A stretch of 64,000 nucleotides of DNA from Parablautia sp. Marseille-Q6255 (GCF_951230155.1 NZ_CATNVD010000014.1:1-64000), one strand, 5' to 3'; counted from the first letter of the stretch, positions 33,603 to 41,874 are shown. Made by a program: numbers and translations. The notes: a model not told the origin generated them from the sequence alone.

Positions 33603-34601
33603 ATGGACAAAAAAATGAATTTTAAATATTTTTATGGAACAGAAGCAGACCAGTTTAGTTTTTACAGAATACCCAAAGCGTTATTTACCAATGACTGTTT
33701 TAAGGATCTTTCCAGTGATGCGAAGATCTTATACGGTTTGATGCTGGACAGAATGTCTTTATCCATTAAGAATCAGTGGTTTGATGAAGAAAATCGGGCA
33801 TATATCTATTTTTCCATTGAAGATATCATGGAATTATTGAATTGTGGCAGAAATAAAGCGGTGAAATCTCTTCAGGAGCTGGATGATGAAAAAGGGATAG
33901 GTTTGATTGAAAAGCGCAGACAGGGCTTTGGAAAGGTTACGATCATCTATGTAAAATCATTTGTTCAGGAGGAATGTGAGGAACAGAAAAAAGAAAAATC
34001 AAAGATGGTGAAGTTTATAAATCAAACTTCTGTAGAGGAAGAAGAGACAGAAGAAGTTTACATTTCAAACTTCAAGAAGTCCGAAAAACAAACTTCAAGA
34101 AGTCCCGAAAATAAACTTCAAGAAGTTTACATTTCAAACTCTAATAATACTAATATTAACAATACTAATCTTAGTGAGAATAAATCTAATCATATCGTAT
34201 CTGCAGGTGGGATAGGATCCGAAGAGGATGAGATGGAAACGTTACATGCGTATCAATCTCTGATCAAAGACAATCTGGATTATGATTCTTTGTTAGTGAG
34301 TCATCCTCATGACAAAAATCAGATTGATGAAATCGTGGATCTGATCGTAGAGACTGTTATGTGTAAGAGTGATAAAGTACTGATTGCAAGCAACTGGTAT
34401 TCAGGAGCCTTGGTAAGAGGAAAATTCATGAAGCTGGATTATTCCCATGTAGAGTATGTGCTGCATTGTCTGGAAGGAAATACGAGTAAAATCAAGAATA
34501 TCAAGAAATATTTACTTGCGGCATTGTTCAATGCACCTTCAACAATCAGTGGATATTACCGAGCAGAAGTAAATCATGATATGCCGTGGCTGGCAAGATA
34601 G
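33603..34601 (+). CDS. repA: RepA_N-type replication initiator
   Basis: The 332-residue protein starts MDKKMNFKYFYGTEADQFSF behind GGGAGGAAGATAC. Residues 1-120 are the RepA_N domain (SFYRIPKALFTNDCFKDLSSDAKILYG in part, with a winged helix FSIEDIMELLNCGRNKAVKSL). A linker of low complexity follows (about 140-200), then a C-terminal DnaD-like host-specific domain. RepA_N proteins initiate replication at iterons placed within their own gene; an array of that type is present at 34067. A longer upstream start at 33492 would overlap ParB and is less likely. Confidence 0.9.
   Translation: MDKKMNFKYFYGTEADQFSFYRIPKALFTNDCFKDLSSDAKILYGLMLDRMSLSIKNQWFDEENRAYIYFSIEDIMELLNCGRNKAVKSLQELDDEKGIGLIEKRRQGFGKVTIIYVKSFVQEECEEQKKEKSKMVKFINQTSVEEEETEEVYISNFKKSEKQTSRSPENKLQEVYISNSNNTNINNTNLSENKSNHIVSAGGIGSEEDEMETLHAYQSLIKDNLDYDSLLVSHPHDKNQIDEIVDLIVETVMCKSDKVLIASNWYSGALVRGKFMKLDYSHVEYVLHCLEGNTSKIKNIKKYLLAALFNAPSTISGYYRAEVNHDMPWLAR
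34067..34135 (+). repeat. Iteron array inside repA, candidate replication origin
   Basis: AAACTTCAAGAAGT occurs without mismatch at 34067, 34090 and 34113, exactly 23 bases apart, and a partial fourth unit (AAACT) begins at 34136. Because 23 is not a multiple of three, each copy is read in another frame, so the conservation is at DNA level. AT-rich DNA follows directly. Confidence 0.85.
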
Positions 34602-34611
34602 GAGGACAGAT

Positions 34612-34908
34612 ATGGGTATTTTAAAAGTGGCAGGAAAAGTGTTATTGATTCCATTGTGGTTTATCATTTCGATCATAGGTGTCGGAGTGAAGCTATTAGT
34701 ACATATGGTGGCAGTCGCAAAAAAAATATTGGGATTTGGAATTATGGCGTTGTTCATTGGAACAGTAATCTGTTATCAAGACTGGCTACAGGCAGCTTTT
34801 CTGGCTTGTATGGGAGGTGTTCTGATCTTTATCTTATTTGCCGGAGAATTTATAGATACTGTAATCGACTTACTTAGAGAAAAAATATGTGCATTGATTT
34901 TAGGTTAA
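34612..34908 (+). CDS. Small membrane protein of unknown function
   Basis: The 98-residue product (MGILKVAGKVLLIPLWFII) has about three hydrophobic helices and little else. AGGAGGACAG lies directly ahead of the ATG at 34612 and the repA stop is 10 bases upstream, so it is in the repA operon. Similar proteins accompany RepA_N genes in related elements; function unknown. Confidence 0.75.
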   Translation: MGILKVAGKVLLIPLWFIISIIGVGVKLLVHMVAVAKKILGFGIMALFIGTVICYQDWLQAAFLACMGGVLIFILFAGEFIDTVIDLLREKICALILG

Positions 34909-35213
34909 GAAAAGATGATGATAGTTGAAAGAGTCTTAGTGATTTCAGATGAAAATAGAGCCTCTCCTTCATGGAAAGGCTCTATAAGAAAAGTCCAAAC
35001 TGAAATTGAACAAAATCGCTGCGCGATGGCCTGCCAAGGCTGTGGCATAGCGATTTTCTTTTTCCTATAACAAAACAGTGGAAAGCAAGTCCTAAAAGTA
35101 GTATTGTTAAGTCACCACAACGAAACAATCAAACAGGATCGACCTTCCCACTGCCTATGAAAAGAATACCACCCTTCCGCTTGGTTGGCAAGCGGTTTTA
35201 TGACCCAAATGCA
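34909..35213. other. Intergenic region with two hairpins
   Basis: No gene is seen. ATAGAGCCT/AGGCTCTAT (34956-34985) is a perfect nine-pair hairpin. AAAATCGCT/AGCGATTTT (35012-35057) encloses a second stem and is followed by CTTTTTCC, so it is a likely terminator of the par-rep operon. A third hairpin CCGCTTG/CAAGCGG lies at 35177-35195. The left end of the recombinase/IS91 unit probably lies here. Confidence 0.65.
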
Positions 35214-35261
35214 CCTCCATATAAAGCAGTGTTTCGGATAACTACTGATTTTATATGGAGG
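35214..35261 (+). promoter_or_regulatory. 12-bp inverted repeat masking the recombinase ribosome site
   Basis: CCTCCATATAAA (35214-35225) pairs perfectly with TTTATATGGAGG (35250-35261). The 3' arm contains GGAGG, the ribosome site of the ATG at 35270, so the folded RNA would block translation. Confidence 0.75.
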
Positions 35262-35269
35262 ATTTTATT

Positions 35270-36121
35270 ATGTATGAAAAATATTTAGAACAGCTTGAAG
35301 AAGCCGGGAAAATCCGTAACCTCAAAGAACGTTCCATCAGTTGCTATAAAAACTATGTTTCTTACTTTCTGAAATATCAGAATAAGAATCCCAAAGAACT
35401 TACCTGTCAGGATGTCAGGGCTTTTTTGCTTGCGAAAAAAGAGGAAGGACTGAAAGCCACAACTCTGAATCTTTACAATTCTGCCATCCGTTTTTTCTAT
35501 CGAAATGTCCTGCATATCCTTTGGGATGACATCACAGTTCCACGTATGATCCTGGAACATAAGCTTCCTACTGTACTGACTGCCTCTGAGATTGACCGCC
35601 TGTTAGATGCTGTTGATGATATCAAATATAAGGCTATGTTCGCAGTCATGTATTCCTCAGGTATGAGAGTTTCTGAAGTGATCCATCTTCATTATGACGA
35701 TATCTCCCGTTCAAATATGCAGATCCATGTCCGGGATACCAAGAATAGAATGGACCGTTATACCATTCTCTCCAAACGTTGTCTGGATATCCTTACACAA
35801 TACTGGTTTGAGAAAGGTCGTCCCCGTGGCATCCTGTTTCCGAATAAATTTACCGGTAATTATCTAACAGTCAGTACTCTGGAACAGGTAATGCGACGGG
35901 CAGTAGCTGATGCAGAACTTCCAAAGGCAGCAACCCCTCACTGTCTCCGCCATAGCTTTGCAACCCATTTGATGGAACAAGGCATAGAACGGCAGAACAT
36001 TCAAGCTCTGCTTGGACACCGTGACCCGAAATCTACGGAAGTTTATCTTCATGTCAGCAACAAATCCCTCATGGGCATTCAAAGCCCTTTTGACAGGAAA
36101 GAAGGTGCTGACCATGAATAA
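35270..36121 (+). CDS. Tyrosine recombinase associated with an IS91-like transposase
   Basis: The 283-residue protein is a phage-integrase family recombinase: an N-terminal SAM-like domain (CQDVRAFLLAKKEEGLKATTLNLY) and a catalytic domain with Arg in YSSGMRVSEV, HCLRHSFATHL, GHRDPKSTEVYLHV for R-H-R-H-Y. Its last codons overlap the start of the transposase gene (ATGAATAA), so the two are translationally coupled. It belongs to the IS91-type unit rather than to the ICE itself. Confidence 0.9.
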   Translation: MYEKYLEQLEEAGKIRNLKERSISCYKNYVSYFLKYQNKNPKELTCQDVRAFLLAKKEEGLKATTLNLYNSAIRFFYRNVLHILWDDITVPRMILEHKLPTVLTASEIDRLLDAVDDIKYKAMFAVMYSSGMRVSEVIHLHYDDISRSNMQIHVRDTKNRMDRYTILSKRCLDILTQYWFEKGRPRGILFPNKFTGNYLTVSTLEQVMRRAVADAELPKAATPHCLRHSFATHLMEQGIERQNIQALLGHRDPKSTEVYLHVSNKSLMGIQSPFDRKEGADHE

Positions 36122-37265
36122 ACCCACCGTCCAGGATATTTTCCGACATTTTTATACAGCATACCTTGAAAAATATTCTCCATCCCCGGAACAGGCAAAA
36201 GCTGTCCGGAACATCCTGAACTGCAAAACAGGAGCCTATGGTGCAAATATCAGTGTATGTGAAGACTGTGGTGCTGTCCAGATCCATTATAATTCCTGCC
36301 GTAACCGCTGTTGTCCCATGTGTCAGGCAGTTCCAAAGGAAATGTGGATGGATGCCCGCAGAGAAGATGTACTTGATGCACCTTATTTCCATCTGGTGTT
36401 TACAGTCCCTGACATTCTGAATCCGGTCATTTACAGTAACCAGAAACTGTTATATGACACGCTGTATCATGCAACTTCCACTACTATTCAGGAACTGACA
36501 TCCGACCCAAAGCACCTTGGGGCTTCTGTTGGTTATATCTGCATCCTGCATACATGGGGCTCAGAAATGAATTTTCATCCCCATATCCATACGATACTGC
36601 TTGGCGGCGGCCTGACACCGAAAAATGAGTGGAAAGACAATGGTACGGAGTTTTTTCTCCCCATATGGGCTATCTCCAAAGTCTTTCGTGGGAAATATAT
36701 GGATGAGTTGAAAAATCTCTGGAATACAGATCAGCTTGAGTTTCATGGAACAGCAGAAAAATACCGTAATCATTATGCATTCAAAGAACTTATAGATTCC
36801 TGTTATGACGCAGAATGGGTTCCTTACTGTAAGAAAACTTTTAACGGTGCACAATCTGTGATTGATTACCTTGGAAAGTATACCCATAGGATCGCTATCA
36901 GCAATCACCGCATCATCCATATGGATGATGAAAATGTTACTTTTTCCGTTAAGGATTACCGGAAAGAAGGACAATGGAAGGAACTGACCCTTTCCGGCAT
37001 TGAATTTATACGGCGTTTTCTGATGCATGTGCCACCCAGACGTTTTGTCAGGATCCGGCATTATGGACTTCTATGTTCCCGCAGCAAGCACAAAAAACTC
37101 ACTTTATGCCGGAATCTTCTCGGATGTAAAAAATATCTTTCAAGGCTCAGGGCTAAGGAAATGCCGGAAATACTGAAACAGCTATACGGGATAAACATCT
37201 GTGTATGTAAATCCTGCGGTGGACATCTTGGAAAACCACAACTGAGAATACCGCAAAGGTGTTAA
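36114..37265 (+). CDS. IS91-family (HUH) transposase
   Basis: The 383-residue rolling-circle transposase has an N-terminal zinc finger (CEDCGAVQIHYNSCRNRCCPMC), the HUH motif in NFHPHIHTILLGGG and a two-tyrosine motif in IDYLGKYTHRIAIS (Y-x3-Y). The end is intact (GGHLGKPQLRIPQRC). IS91 enzymes cut one strand and may carry neighbouring DNA along. The start at 36114 is set by overlap with the recombinase stop. Confidence 0.92.
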   Translation: MNKPTVQDIFRHFYTAYLEKYSPSPEQAKAVRNILNCKTGAYGANISVCEDCGAVQIHYNSCRNRCCPMCQAVPKEMWMDARREDVLDAPYFHLVFTVPDILNPVIYSNQKLLYDTLYHATSTTIQELTSDPKHLGASVGYICILHTWGSEMNFHPHIHTILLGGGLTPKNEWKDNGTEFFLPIWAISKVFRGKYMDELKNLWNTDQLEFHGTAEKYRNHYAFKELIDSCYDAEWVPYCKKTFNGAQSVIDYLGKYTHRIAISNHRIIHMDDENVTFSVKDYRKEGQWKELTLSGIEFIRRFLMHVPPRRFVRIRHYGLLCSRSKHKKLTLCRNLLGCKKYLSRLRAKEMPEILKQLYGINICVCKSCGGHLGKPQLRIPQRC

Positions 37266-37565
37266 AATCCAAATCTTTTATATGTTTTTAAGCCTCAAAA
37301 TCCTGAGGTTTTATTGTTGTACCTATTTATCTGAAAACACTTGATTTCTGTAGCGTCTGCACAGGAAATCCTGTATAATTATGGATAAGAACAAAAGATT
37401 GAAAGTCCATAGGTAGCAACTACCCGGACGCTCACTTTGTTCAATTAGGTCAAATCGAAAATGGAGTAAACGAAGGGGCAGTTCACTGGAATGCCAAAAC
37501 TGCTTTTTCGTTTACCCCATCATCGATTCTAACCTAAAGAATTTATCTTAGAAATTACAGCAATG
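37266..37565. other. Non-coding region between IS91 transposase and lnu
   Basis: No gene is seen. GTAAACGAA and CAGTT (37466-37482) pair with AACTG and TTCGTTTAC (37498-37515) in a long imperfect hairpin. It may be the terminal hairpin of the IS91 unit or a structure behind the convergent lnu gene. Confidence 0.55.
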
Positions 37566-38057
37566 TTATTTTGATAAACTTTCAAGAATTGAAATATCAT
37601 GCTTATCTTTATCTCTTAATTCATAACCTGAATGGAAAACTTTTTGGCCTTTTAAAGATATACAAGGAATTGTTTTGCCTTCAAAAAAAACACTACCAAA
37701 GTAATCTTTTTCAAACTCATACCATCCACCCTCTAAATCAGCTTGTTTTGAAGTTCCGTCCTCATTTAAAACGAACGGGTGAATGTCTAAGTAACCAAGT
37801 TCATCACTATATAACTCTATTCTAACCGGTTTCCAGTCTGTATCAATTTTATAGCCCAGATTCAAAAGCACATTTAACAATTTTTCCGTATGTTGAGCAT
37901 CAAAATTTATATCTATATCTCTATGAATTCTTGTTTGTTTACCAGCTAAAATATCTACACCCCATCCGCCATCCAACCAGTATGTAATTCCAGTATTTTC
38001 GAATAATTCTATTACTTTCATTAAATCTTCTTTTGTTGTTATTTCTTTTCTACCCAT
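37566..38057 (-). CDS. lnu: Lincosamide nucleotidyltransferase, Lnu(A/C) group
   Basis: The 163-residue protein is a small nucleotidyltransferase: YWLDGGWGVDILAGKQTRIH followed by RDIDINFDAQH holds the GG and the metal-binding Asp pair, and LGYLDIHPFVLN and KGQKVFHSGYEL are typical of Lnu enzymes that adenylylate lincomycin and clindamycin. Size and motif order are nearest to my recollection of Lnu(C), but the subtype needs alignment. GGAGAC precedes the ATG. It is cargo inside the ICE, beside the IS91 unit. Confidence 0.85.
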   Translation of the reverse strand: MGRKEITTKEDLMKVIELFENTGITYWLDGGWGVDILAGKQTRIHRDIDINFDAQHTEKLLNVLLNLGYKIDTDWKPVRIELYSDELGYLDIHPFVLNEDGTSKQADLEGGWYEFEKDYFGSVFFEGKTIPCISLKGQKVFHSGYELRDKDKHDISILESLSK

Positions 38058-38149
38058 ACAAAGTCTCCTTTACAACTTCTATATAATTGTTTAGTTAAGT
38101 CAATATCAATATCTAATTGCCAAGGCTCAAAATCAAAAATCATGGTCAT
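38039..38149 (-). CDS. Short upstream reading frame overlapping lnu (gene remnant or leader)
   Basis: Thirty-six codons begin MTMIFDFEPWQLDIDIDL and end KK-stop 19 bases inside lnu. A strong AAAAAGGAGTG site precedes the ATG. The start resembles N-termini of small clostridial proteins (FEPWxIDID) so it is probably the truncated head of a resident gene into which lnu was placed; it could also aid lnu translation. Confidence 0.45.
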   Translation of the reverse strand: MTMIFDFEPWQLDIDIDLTKQLYRSCKGDFVWVEKK

Positions 38150-38202
38150 CACACTCCTTTTTAAAATTCAGATTTGTCGTTTTTTTCAGTATATCATAAT
38201 TT

Positions 38203-38913
38203 TTATATTTCCGGTAGATAAAAGGCTTTTGTTTCTACGGAATTGTCTTCAAACTCCATTTCCACATAATAATCCCGGATGAAAATTGATCGGTAATAAT
38301 CTTGTAAGGAATAAATATCAAGAGTTTTAAAATCAACCAAACACAGAGGAATCGGTTCTTTCTTTTCGTTTTCATATTTCCAATGTTCTAAGGAAGCAGC
38401 AACTTTATCAAGGCAACCTTGGCAGAGATGATCCGTTAGATTTCTTTTGTTCAATTTGTAGTTTTCCGGTAACGTGATATCTATCTCAGCCATTCCTCTG
38501 GAAACATCTCCATGAGAGGAATACGTGATTTCGCCGGTGTTTCCAAAAAGTATATTTGAACCGGTTTTATTTGGTATTTCATTTCCGTTTTCATCATATG
38601 CTTTTAGTTGGAAATCTAAGACGTACCAGTCATTGAGGGAAATCAGTCCAACCGTATCAAATTTTCGATAATAGTCCATCATACTATAATCAGAACTTCC
38701 ACATAAATAGCATATAGAGATATCTTTCAGATTTGATTGCAGATCGTCAAAGGTTATTTCTGTCCGTTCTTTTGGGGCATCTGCTTTCAGGGAATGTGTT
38801 AGAAAAATGCGGTGATGTATAGCATAACCGATGAGAAAGGATATAGCTAATAGGATGGTGCACCAGAATAAATCTTTTCTGATATGATAATATTTTTTTC
38901 TTTTTTCATGCAT
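38203..38913 (-). CDS. Membrane-anchored protein of unknown function
   Basis: The 236-residue product has one N-terminal helix (LFWCTILLAISFLIGYAI) and an extracytoplasmic domain with CYLCGSSDYSMMDYYRKFDT and CQGCLDK, a possible four-cysteine site. No family is recognised. The start follows GGAGGAATTC. It is divergent from the small ribbon-helix-helix gene. Confidence 0.7.
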   Translation of the reverse strand: MHEKRKKYYHIRKDLFWCTILLAISFLIGYAIHHRIFLTHSLKADAPKERTEITFDDLQSNLKDISICYLCGSSDYSMMDYYRKFDTVGLISLNDWYVLDFQLKAYDENGNEIPNKTGSNILFGNTGEITYSSHGDVSRGMAEIDITLPENYKLNKRNLTDHLCQGCLDKVAASLEHWKYENEKKEPIPLCLVDFKTLDIYSLQDYYRSIFIRDYYVEMEFEDNSVETKAFYLPEI

Positions 38914-38941
38914 AATTGAATTCCTCCGTGAAAAAATATAG

Positions 38942-39025
38942 TGTACTTAAAATAAGTCCATTTAAAACATTCTACCATTATTTGTACTTAAAATGAACTT
39001 GAAATATGAACTTAATATGTACTTA
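38942..39025 (+). promoter_or_regulatory. TGTACTTA half-site cluster, candidate operator of the RHH gene
   Basis: TGTACTTA or TGAACTTA/G occurs at 38942, 38983, 38994, 39007 and 39018; the last four are 11, 13 and 11 bases apart. The first forms the palindrome TGTACTTA-AAA-TAAGTCCA. The array lies between two divergent genes directly ahead of a DNA-binding protein gene. Confidence 0.65.
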
Positions 39026-39045
39026 TAGAGATGGAGAGAATAATC

Positions 39046-39207
39046 ATGGAGAAAGAGAAGCATTTAGGATTACGGATTGATGCTGAAACGCATAAAAAAC
39101 TGAAAAGCCTGGCAGAATTTGAAGGGCGTTCGATCAATGGAGAAGTGCTATATTTAATACGTCAGGCAATCATGGAATTTGAAAATAAGCATGGAGAACT
39201 GAAATAA
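39046..39207 (+). CDS. Arc-type ribbon-helix-helix DNA-binding protein
   Basis: This 53-residue protein reads MEKEKHLGLRIDAETHKKLK then an SLAEFEGRSINGEVLYLIRQAI helix pair, the pattern of Arc/MetJ-type dimers that bind direct or inverted repeats with a beta ribbon. The ATG lies behind AGAGATGGAGAG. The repeated TGTACTTA half-sites upstream suggest autoregulation and perhaps control of the divergent membrane protein. Confidence 0.78.
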   Translation: MEKEKHLGLRIDAETHKKLKSLAEFEGRSINGEVLYLIRQAIMEFENKHGELK

Positions 39208-39266
39208 AAGAATCTTCACATATGGATATAAGAAAAGCCCGTTCAGTTGTATGGAACGGGCAAATT

Positions 39267-39791
39267 TTATTTGGCCAGGAAGTTGCTCTGTATTTCCAGC
39301 GGCATATTGTAGTTCTGACCACGCTTGATCAGACTGTATAACTTGAAGCTCATGAGTTCCGGACTGGAGTTTAAGCAGCTACAGAGCCCGAAATAGTTCA
39401 GGTCTTCGTTCTTTGACAGGTCTGCGATTTCTTTATCATCCAGGATAAGATCTGCAGCGAAAAGGTTCGCTTCGTATTCCGTATTATCCCTCATGTTATA
39501 TAAGACATCATCTTTCATCGGCGCCATTTTGAGCTGAGAACGATGCAGAATGATGTGACCGAGTTCGTGGGCGGCAACAATCTTTTTCTCTTCCTCAGAG
39601 AGAAAACTGCTTACCATAACATAAATGGTCTGGCAGCTCATGAAACAGTATCCCTTTAATTTTTCGTAGCGGTCTGTTTCACCAACGATCACATTCATTT
39701 CTTCCAATATTTCAAAAGGATCCCTGGTCTTGAACTTTTTTACAAGTTTTTCTACTTTGTTGTAAATATATGAATTCCCCAAATATATCAC
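39267..39791 (-). CDS. ImmA/IrrE-family metallopeptidase
   Basis: The 174-residue protein contains the zincin motif AAHELGHIILH at about residues 73-83 and a third acidic ligand region EYEANLFAADLIL, as in ImmA and IrrE. Family members cleave partner XRE repressors after DNA damage or quorum signals. The gene for an XRE protein lies directly upstream on the same strand (85 bases), so the two should form a repressor-antirepressor pair. Confidence 0.9.
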   Translation of the reverse strand: MIYLGNSYIYNKVEKLVKKFKTRDPFEILEEMNVIVGETDRYEKLKGYCFMSCQTIYVMVSSFLSEEEKKIVAAHELGHIILHRSQLKMAPMKDDVLYNMRDNTEYEANLFAADLILDDKEIADLSKNEDLNYFGLCSCLNSSPELMSFKLYSLIKRGQNYNMPLEIQSNFLAK

Positions 39792-39875
39792 CTCGTGTAT
39801 GAATCAAATAGAAGCGGGTAATGGTACTTTTGACAATAAAACTATATCCTATAGGCTGTCCCATAATCACCCCAT

Positions 39876-40286
39876 CTATTTGGCATCTAAATATTTCTTT
39901 GGTGTAAATTTCTTTGCACGTCTCTTGGAATCCAGATATAAAGACTGGATCTCATCCATAAAGGCTGTTTTGTCTTCATCAGAAAGCTCCCCGCCAGCGA
40001 ACATTGCAGCGGCCTGTTCTAAGATCTGCTGAGCCTGTTTTGCTCCACGGTTTCCAAATTGTTCAGATGCTTCTGTGATAAAAGCCTCTTCTTCTGTCAT
40101 GAGATAGGAGATATCGCAGCTTAAAATGTCTGCAAGTTTCTGGTAAAGGTCATGTTTCTTTGGATAACGGCCTTCAATTTCCCATCCCCGAACAGTCCGA
40201 AGGGAGACACCGACAGCATCGGCTAATTGGGTTTGGTTGAGTCCTTTGTTCTTTCTTAAATTTTTCACTTTTTCACCGAATGTCAT
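39876..40286 (-). CDS. XRE-family repressor (ImmR-like)
   Basis: The 136-residue regulator has an N-terminal HTH (LRKNKGLNQTQLADAVGVSLRTVRGWE) and a C-terminal helical region (about 75-136) that could be the ImmA cleavage/dimer region. It is divergent from the polymerase gene, and the space between holds repeated AGGCAA sites. Expected role is repression of the polymerase promoter and its own. Confidence 0.88.
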   Translation of the reverse strand: MTFGEKVKNLRKNKGLNQTQLADAVGVSLRTVRGWEIEGRYPKKHDLYQKLADILSCDISYLMTEEEAFITEASEQFGNRGAKQAQQILEQAAAMFAGGELSDEDKTAFMDEIQSLYLDSKRRAKKFTPKKYLDAK

Positions 40287-40374
40287 AAAAATACCTACTT
40301 TCTAATTGGCGTTTCAGGATCTTTATGTATGATGCTGAAACGGGATAGGAAATAAATTTCCCATAATCAACAAG

Positions 40375-40518
40375 TTGCCTCTTGACAAGAGGCGAATGAT
40401 TGCCTATAATGTGAATCACAACAGAAAGGCAACTACTTGCCTATAATATAAATGATATTTCCTTTCTTGTCAATGGATTTACTGAAAATTGCCTATTTTG
40501 ACACGATCACTATCGTGT
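40375..40518 (+). promoter_or_regulatory. Polymerase promoter with AGGCAA operators and a palindrome
   Basis: TTGACA (40382-40387) and TATAAT (40405-40410) are 17 bases apart. TTGCCT or its complement occurs at 40375, 40400, 40427-40442 as the palindrome AGGCAA-CTAC-TTGCCT, 40489 and again at 40567 near the ribosome site; one copy overlaps the -10 box. A second palindrome ACACGAT-CACT-ATCGTGT spans 40501-40518. These are the likely sites of the divergent XRE repressor. Confidence 0.78.
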
Positions 40519-40591
40519 GAAAAAGAGTTGGGATGAGATCTGATTGCTTAGGGGAAGGAGAAAGATAGGCAACTTATGGGAGGTGATTGAT

Positions 40592-41863
40592 TTGAAACAG
40601 AAGGAAACATTCCTCTGTATTGATCTGAAATCTTTTTATGCTTCTGTTGAGTGTGTGGAAAGAGGACTGGATCCGTTTACTACCAATCTGGTTGTTGCAG
40701 ATCCGGACCGATCGGTATCCACCATTTGCCTTGCCATCACGCCGGCTATGAAAAAGCTGGGGATCCGTAACCGTTGCAGGATCCATGAGATACCGGATCA
40801 TATCGAATATATTGTGGCAAAACCGAGGATGCAGCTCTATATGGAGTATTCGGCAAGGATATACGGGATTTATTTAAACTATGTGGCAAAAGAAGATATC
40901 CATGTTTACAGTGTGGATGAGTGCTTTATGGATGTTACAAGATACCTTTCCCTGTATCACCTTACAGAGAAAGAAATGGCACAAAAACTGATGGATGCGG
41001 TCATGGAAGAAACCGGAATTACAGCAACAGCAGGAATTGGAACTAACCTGTATCTTGCAAAGATCGCAATGGATATTGTGGCAAAACATATAGAGGATCA
41101 TATCGGAATGCTGGATGAGATCTCTTACCGGGAACAGTTATGGGGACATAAACCATTGAGTGATTTCTGGCGCATTGGTTCCAGAACAGAGAAAAAATTA
41201 GCCGGATATGGAATCCAAACGATGGGAGATATCGCACTTGCCTCTATCCAGTCGGAAGACTGGCTGTATAAAATGTTTGGGATCGATGCAGAACTATTGA
41301 TCGATCATGCATGGGGCTGTGAGTCCTGTAAAATGAGTGATATCAAAAATTATCATACAGAAGAGCATAGTCTTTCCAATGGACAGGTATTGATGAGAAA
41401 TTACACATTTGAAGAAGCTGCTGTTGTTGTAAGAGAAATGACAGATGTACTGGTTTTGGATCTGGTGGAAAAGGGACTGGTAACGAATTCTGTAACCTTG
41501 TGGATCGCTTACGATCATCGTTTTGAAAGGGAGCCATCGAAAGGAACCGTAAGGTTTCCAGATCGTACCAATTGTTCCAAGGAAATGATTGATACAGTAG
41601 AAGCACTTTATCGAAAGATCGCAGATCCACATACCGGGATCAGACGGATAGAGATCATTGCAAATAAGATAACACCAGAAGGCTATCAGCAATATACTCT
41701 TTTCCAGAATTCCATAAAAGCAGAAAAGGAAAGACATCTGCAGGAAGCAGTATTACAGGTGAAAAAGCGTTATGGAAAAAATGCGATCATGCGGGGATCC
41801 AATCTGTTGGAATGTTCTACCTATCGGGAAAGAAATAATCAGGTTGGGGGACATCGTGCGTAG
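40592..41863 (+). CDS. Y-family DNA polymerase (UmuC/UvrX-like)
   Basis: This 423-residue translesion polymerase has the palm motif CIDLKSFYASVECVERG with the first metal Asp near residue 11 and YSVDECFMDVT with the Asp-Glu pair near 109-110, then HhH (GIGTNLYLAKIAMD) and little-finger regions. Translation begins at TTG 40592 behind GGGAGGTG; an ATG at 40544 lies before that site. It copies damaged DNA with low fidelity. It is followed by a YolD gene, as in Bacillus UvrX loci, and faces an XRE/ImmA pair. Confidence 0.92.
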   Translation: MKQKETFLCIDLKSFYASVECVERGLDPFTTNLVVADPDRSVSTICLAITPAMKKLGIRNRCRIHEIPDHIEYIVAKPRMQLYMEYSARIYGIYLNYVAKEDIHVYSVDECFMDVTRYLSLYHLTEKEMAQKLMDAVMEETGITATAGIGTNLYLAKIAMDIVAKHIEDHIGMLDEISYREQLWGHKPLSDFWRIGSRTEKKLAGYGIQTMGDIALASIQSEDWLYKMFGIDAELLIDHAWGCESCKMSDIKNYHTEEHSLSNGQVLMRNYTFEEAAVVVREMTDVLVLDLVEKGLVTNSVTLWIAYDHRFEREPSKGTVRFPDRTNCSKEMIDTVEALYRKIADPHTGIRRIEIIANKITPEGYQQYTLFQNSIKAEKERHLQEAVLQVKKRYGKNAIMRGSNLLECSTYRERNNQVGGHRA

Positions 41864-41874
41864 GAGGTGAAAGT

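Larger units (their letters stand above)
35214..37515 (+). mobile_element. IS91-like unit (recombinase plus HUH transposase), limits approximate
   Basis: The two coupled genes plus the inverted repeat at the left and the hairpin at 37466-37515 are taken as one mobile unit. True ends could not be located; IS91 elements lack long inverted repeats and target duplications. Confidence 0.6.

Noticed and set aside
34067-34135. CRISPR-like short repeats
   Set aside because: Only three units, 23-bp period, inside repA; they fit replication iterons. No CRISPR array or cas gene is present in the window.
35270-36121. The tyrosine recombinase as the ICE's own integrase
   Set aside because: It is translationally coupled to the IS91 transposase and sits inside the element, not at an end; the ICE integrase is expected outside the window.
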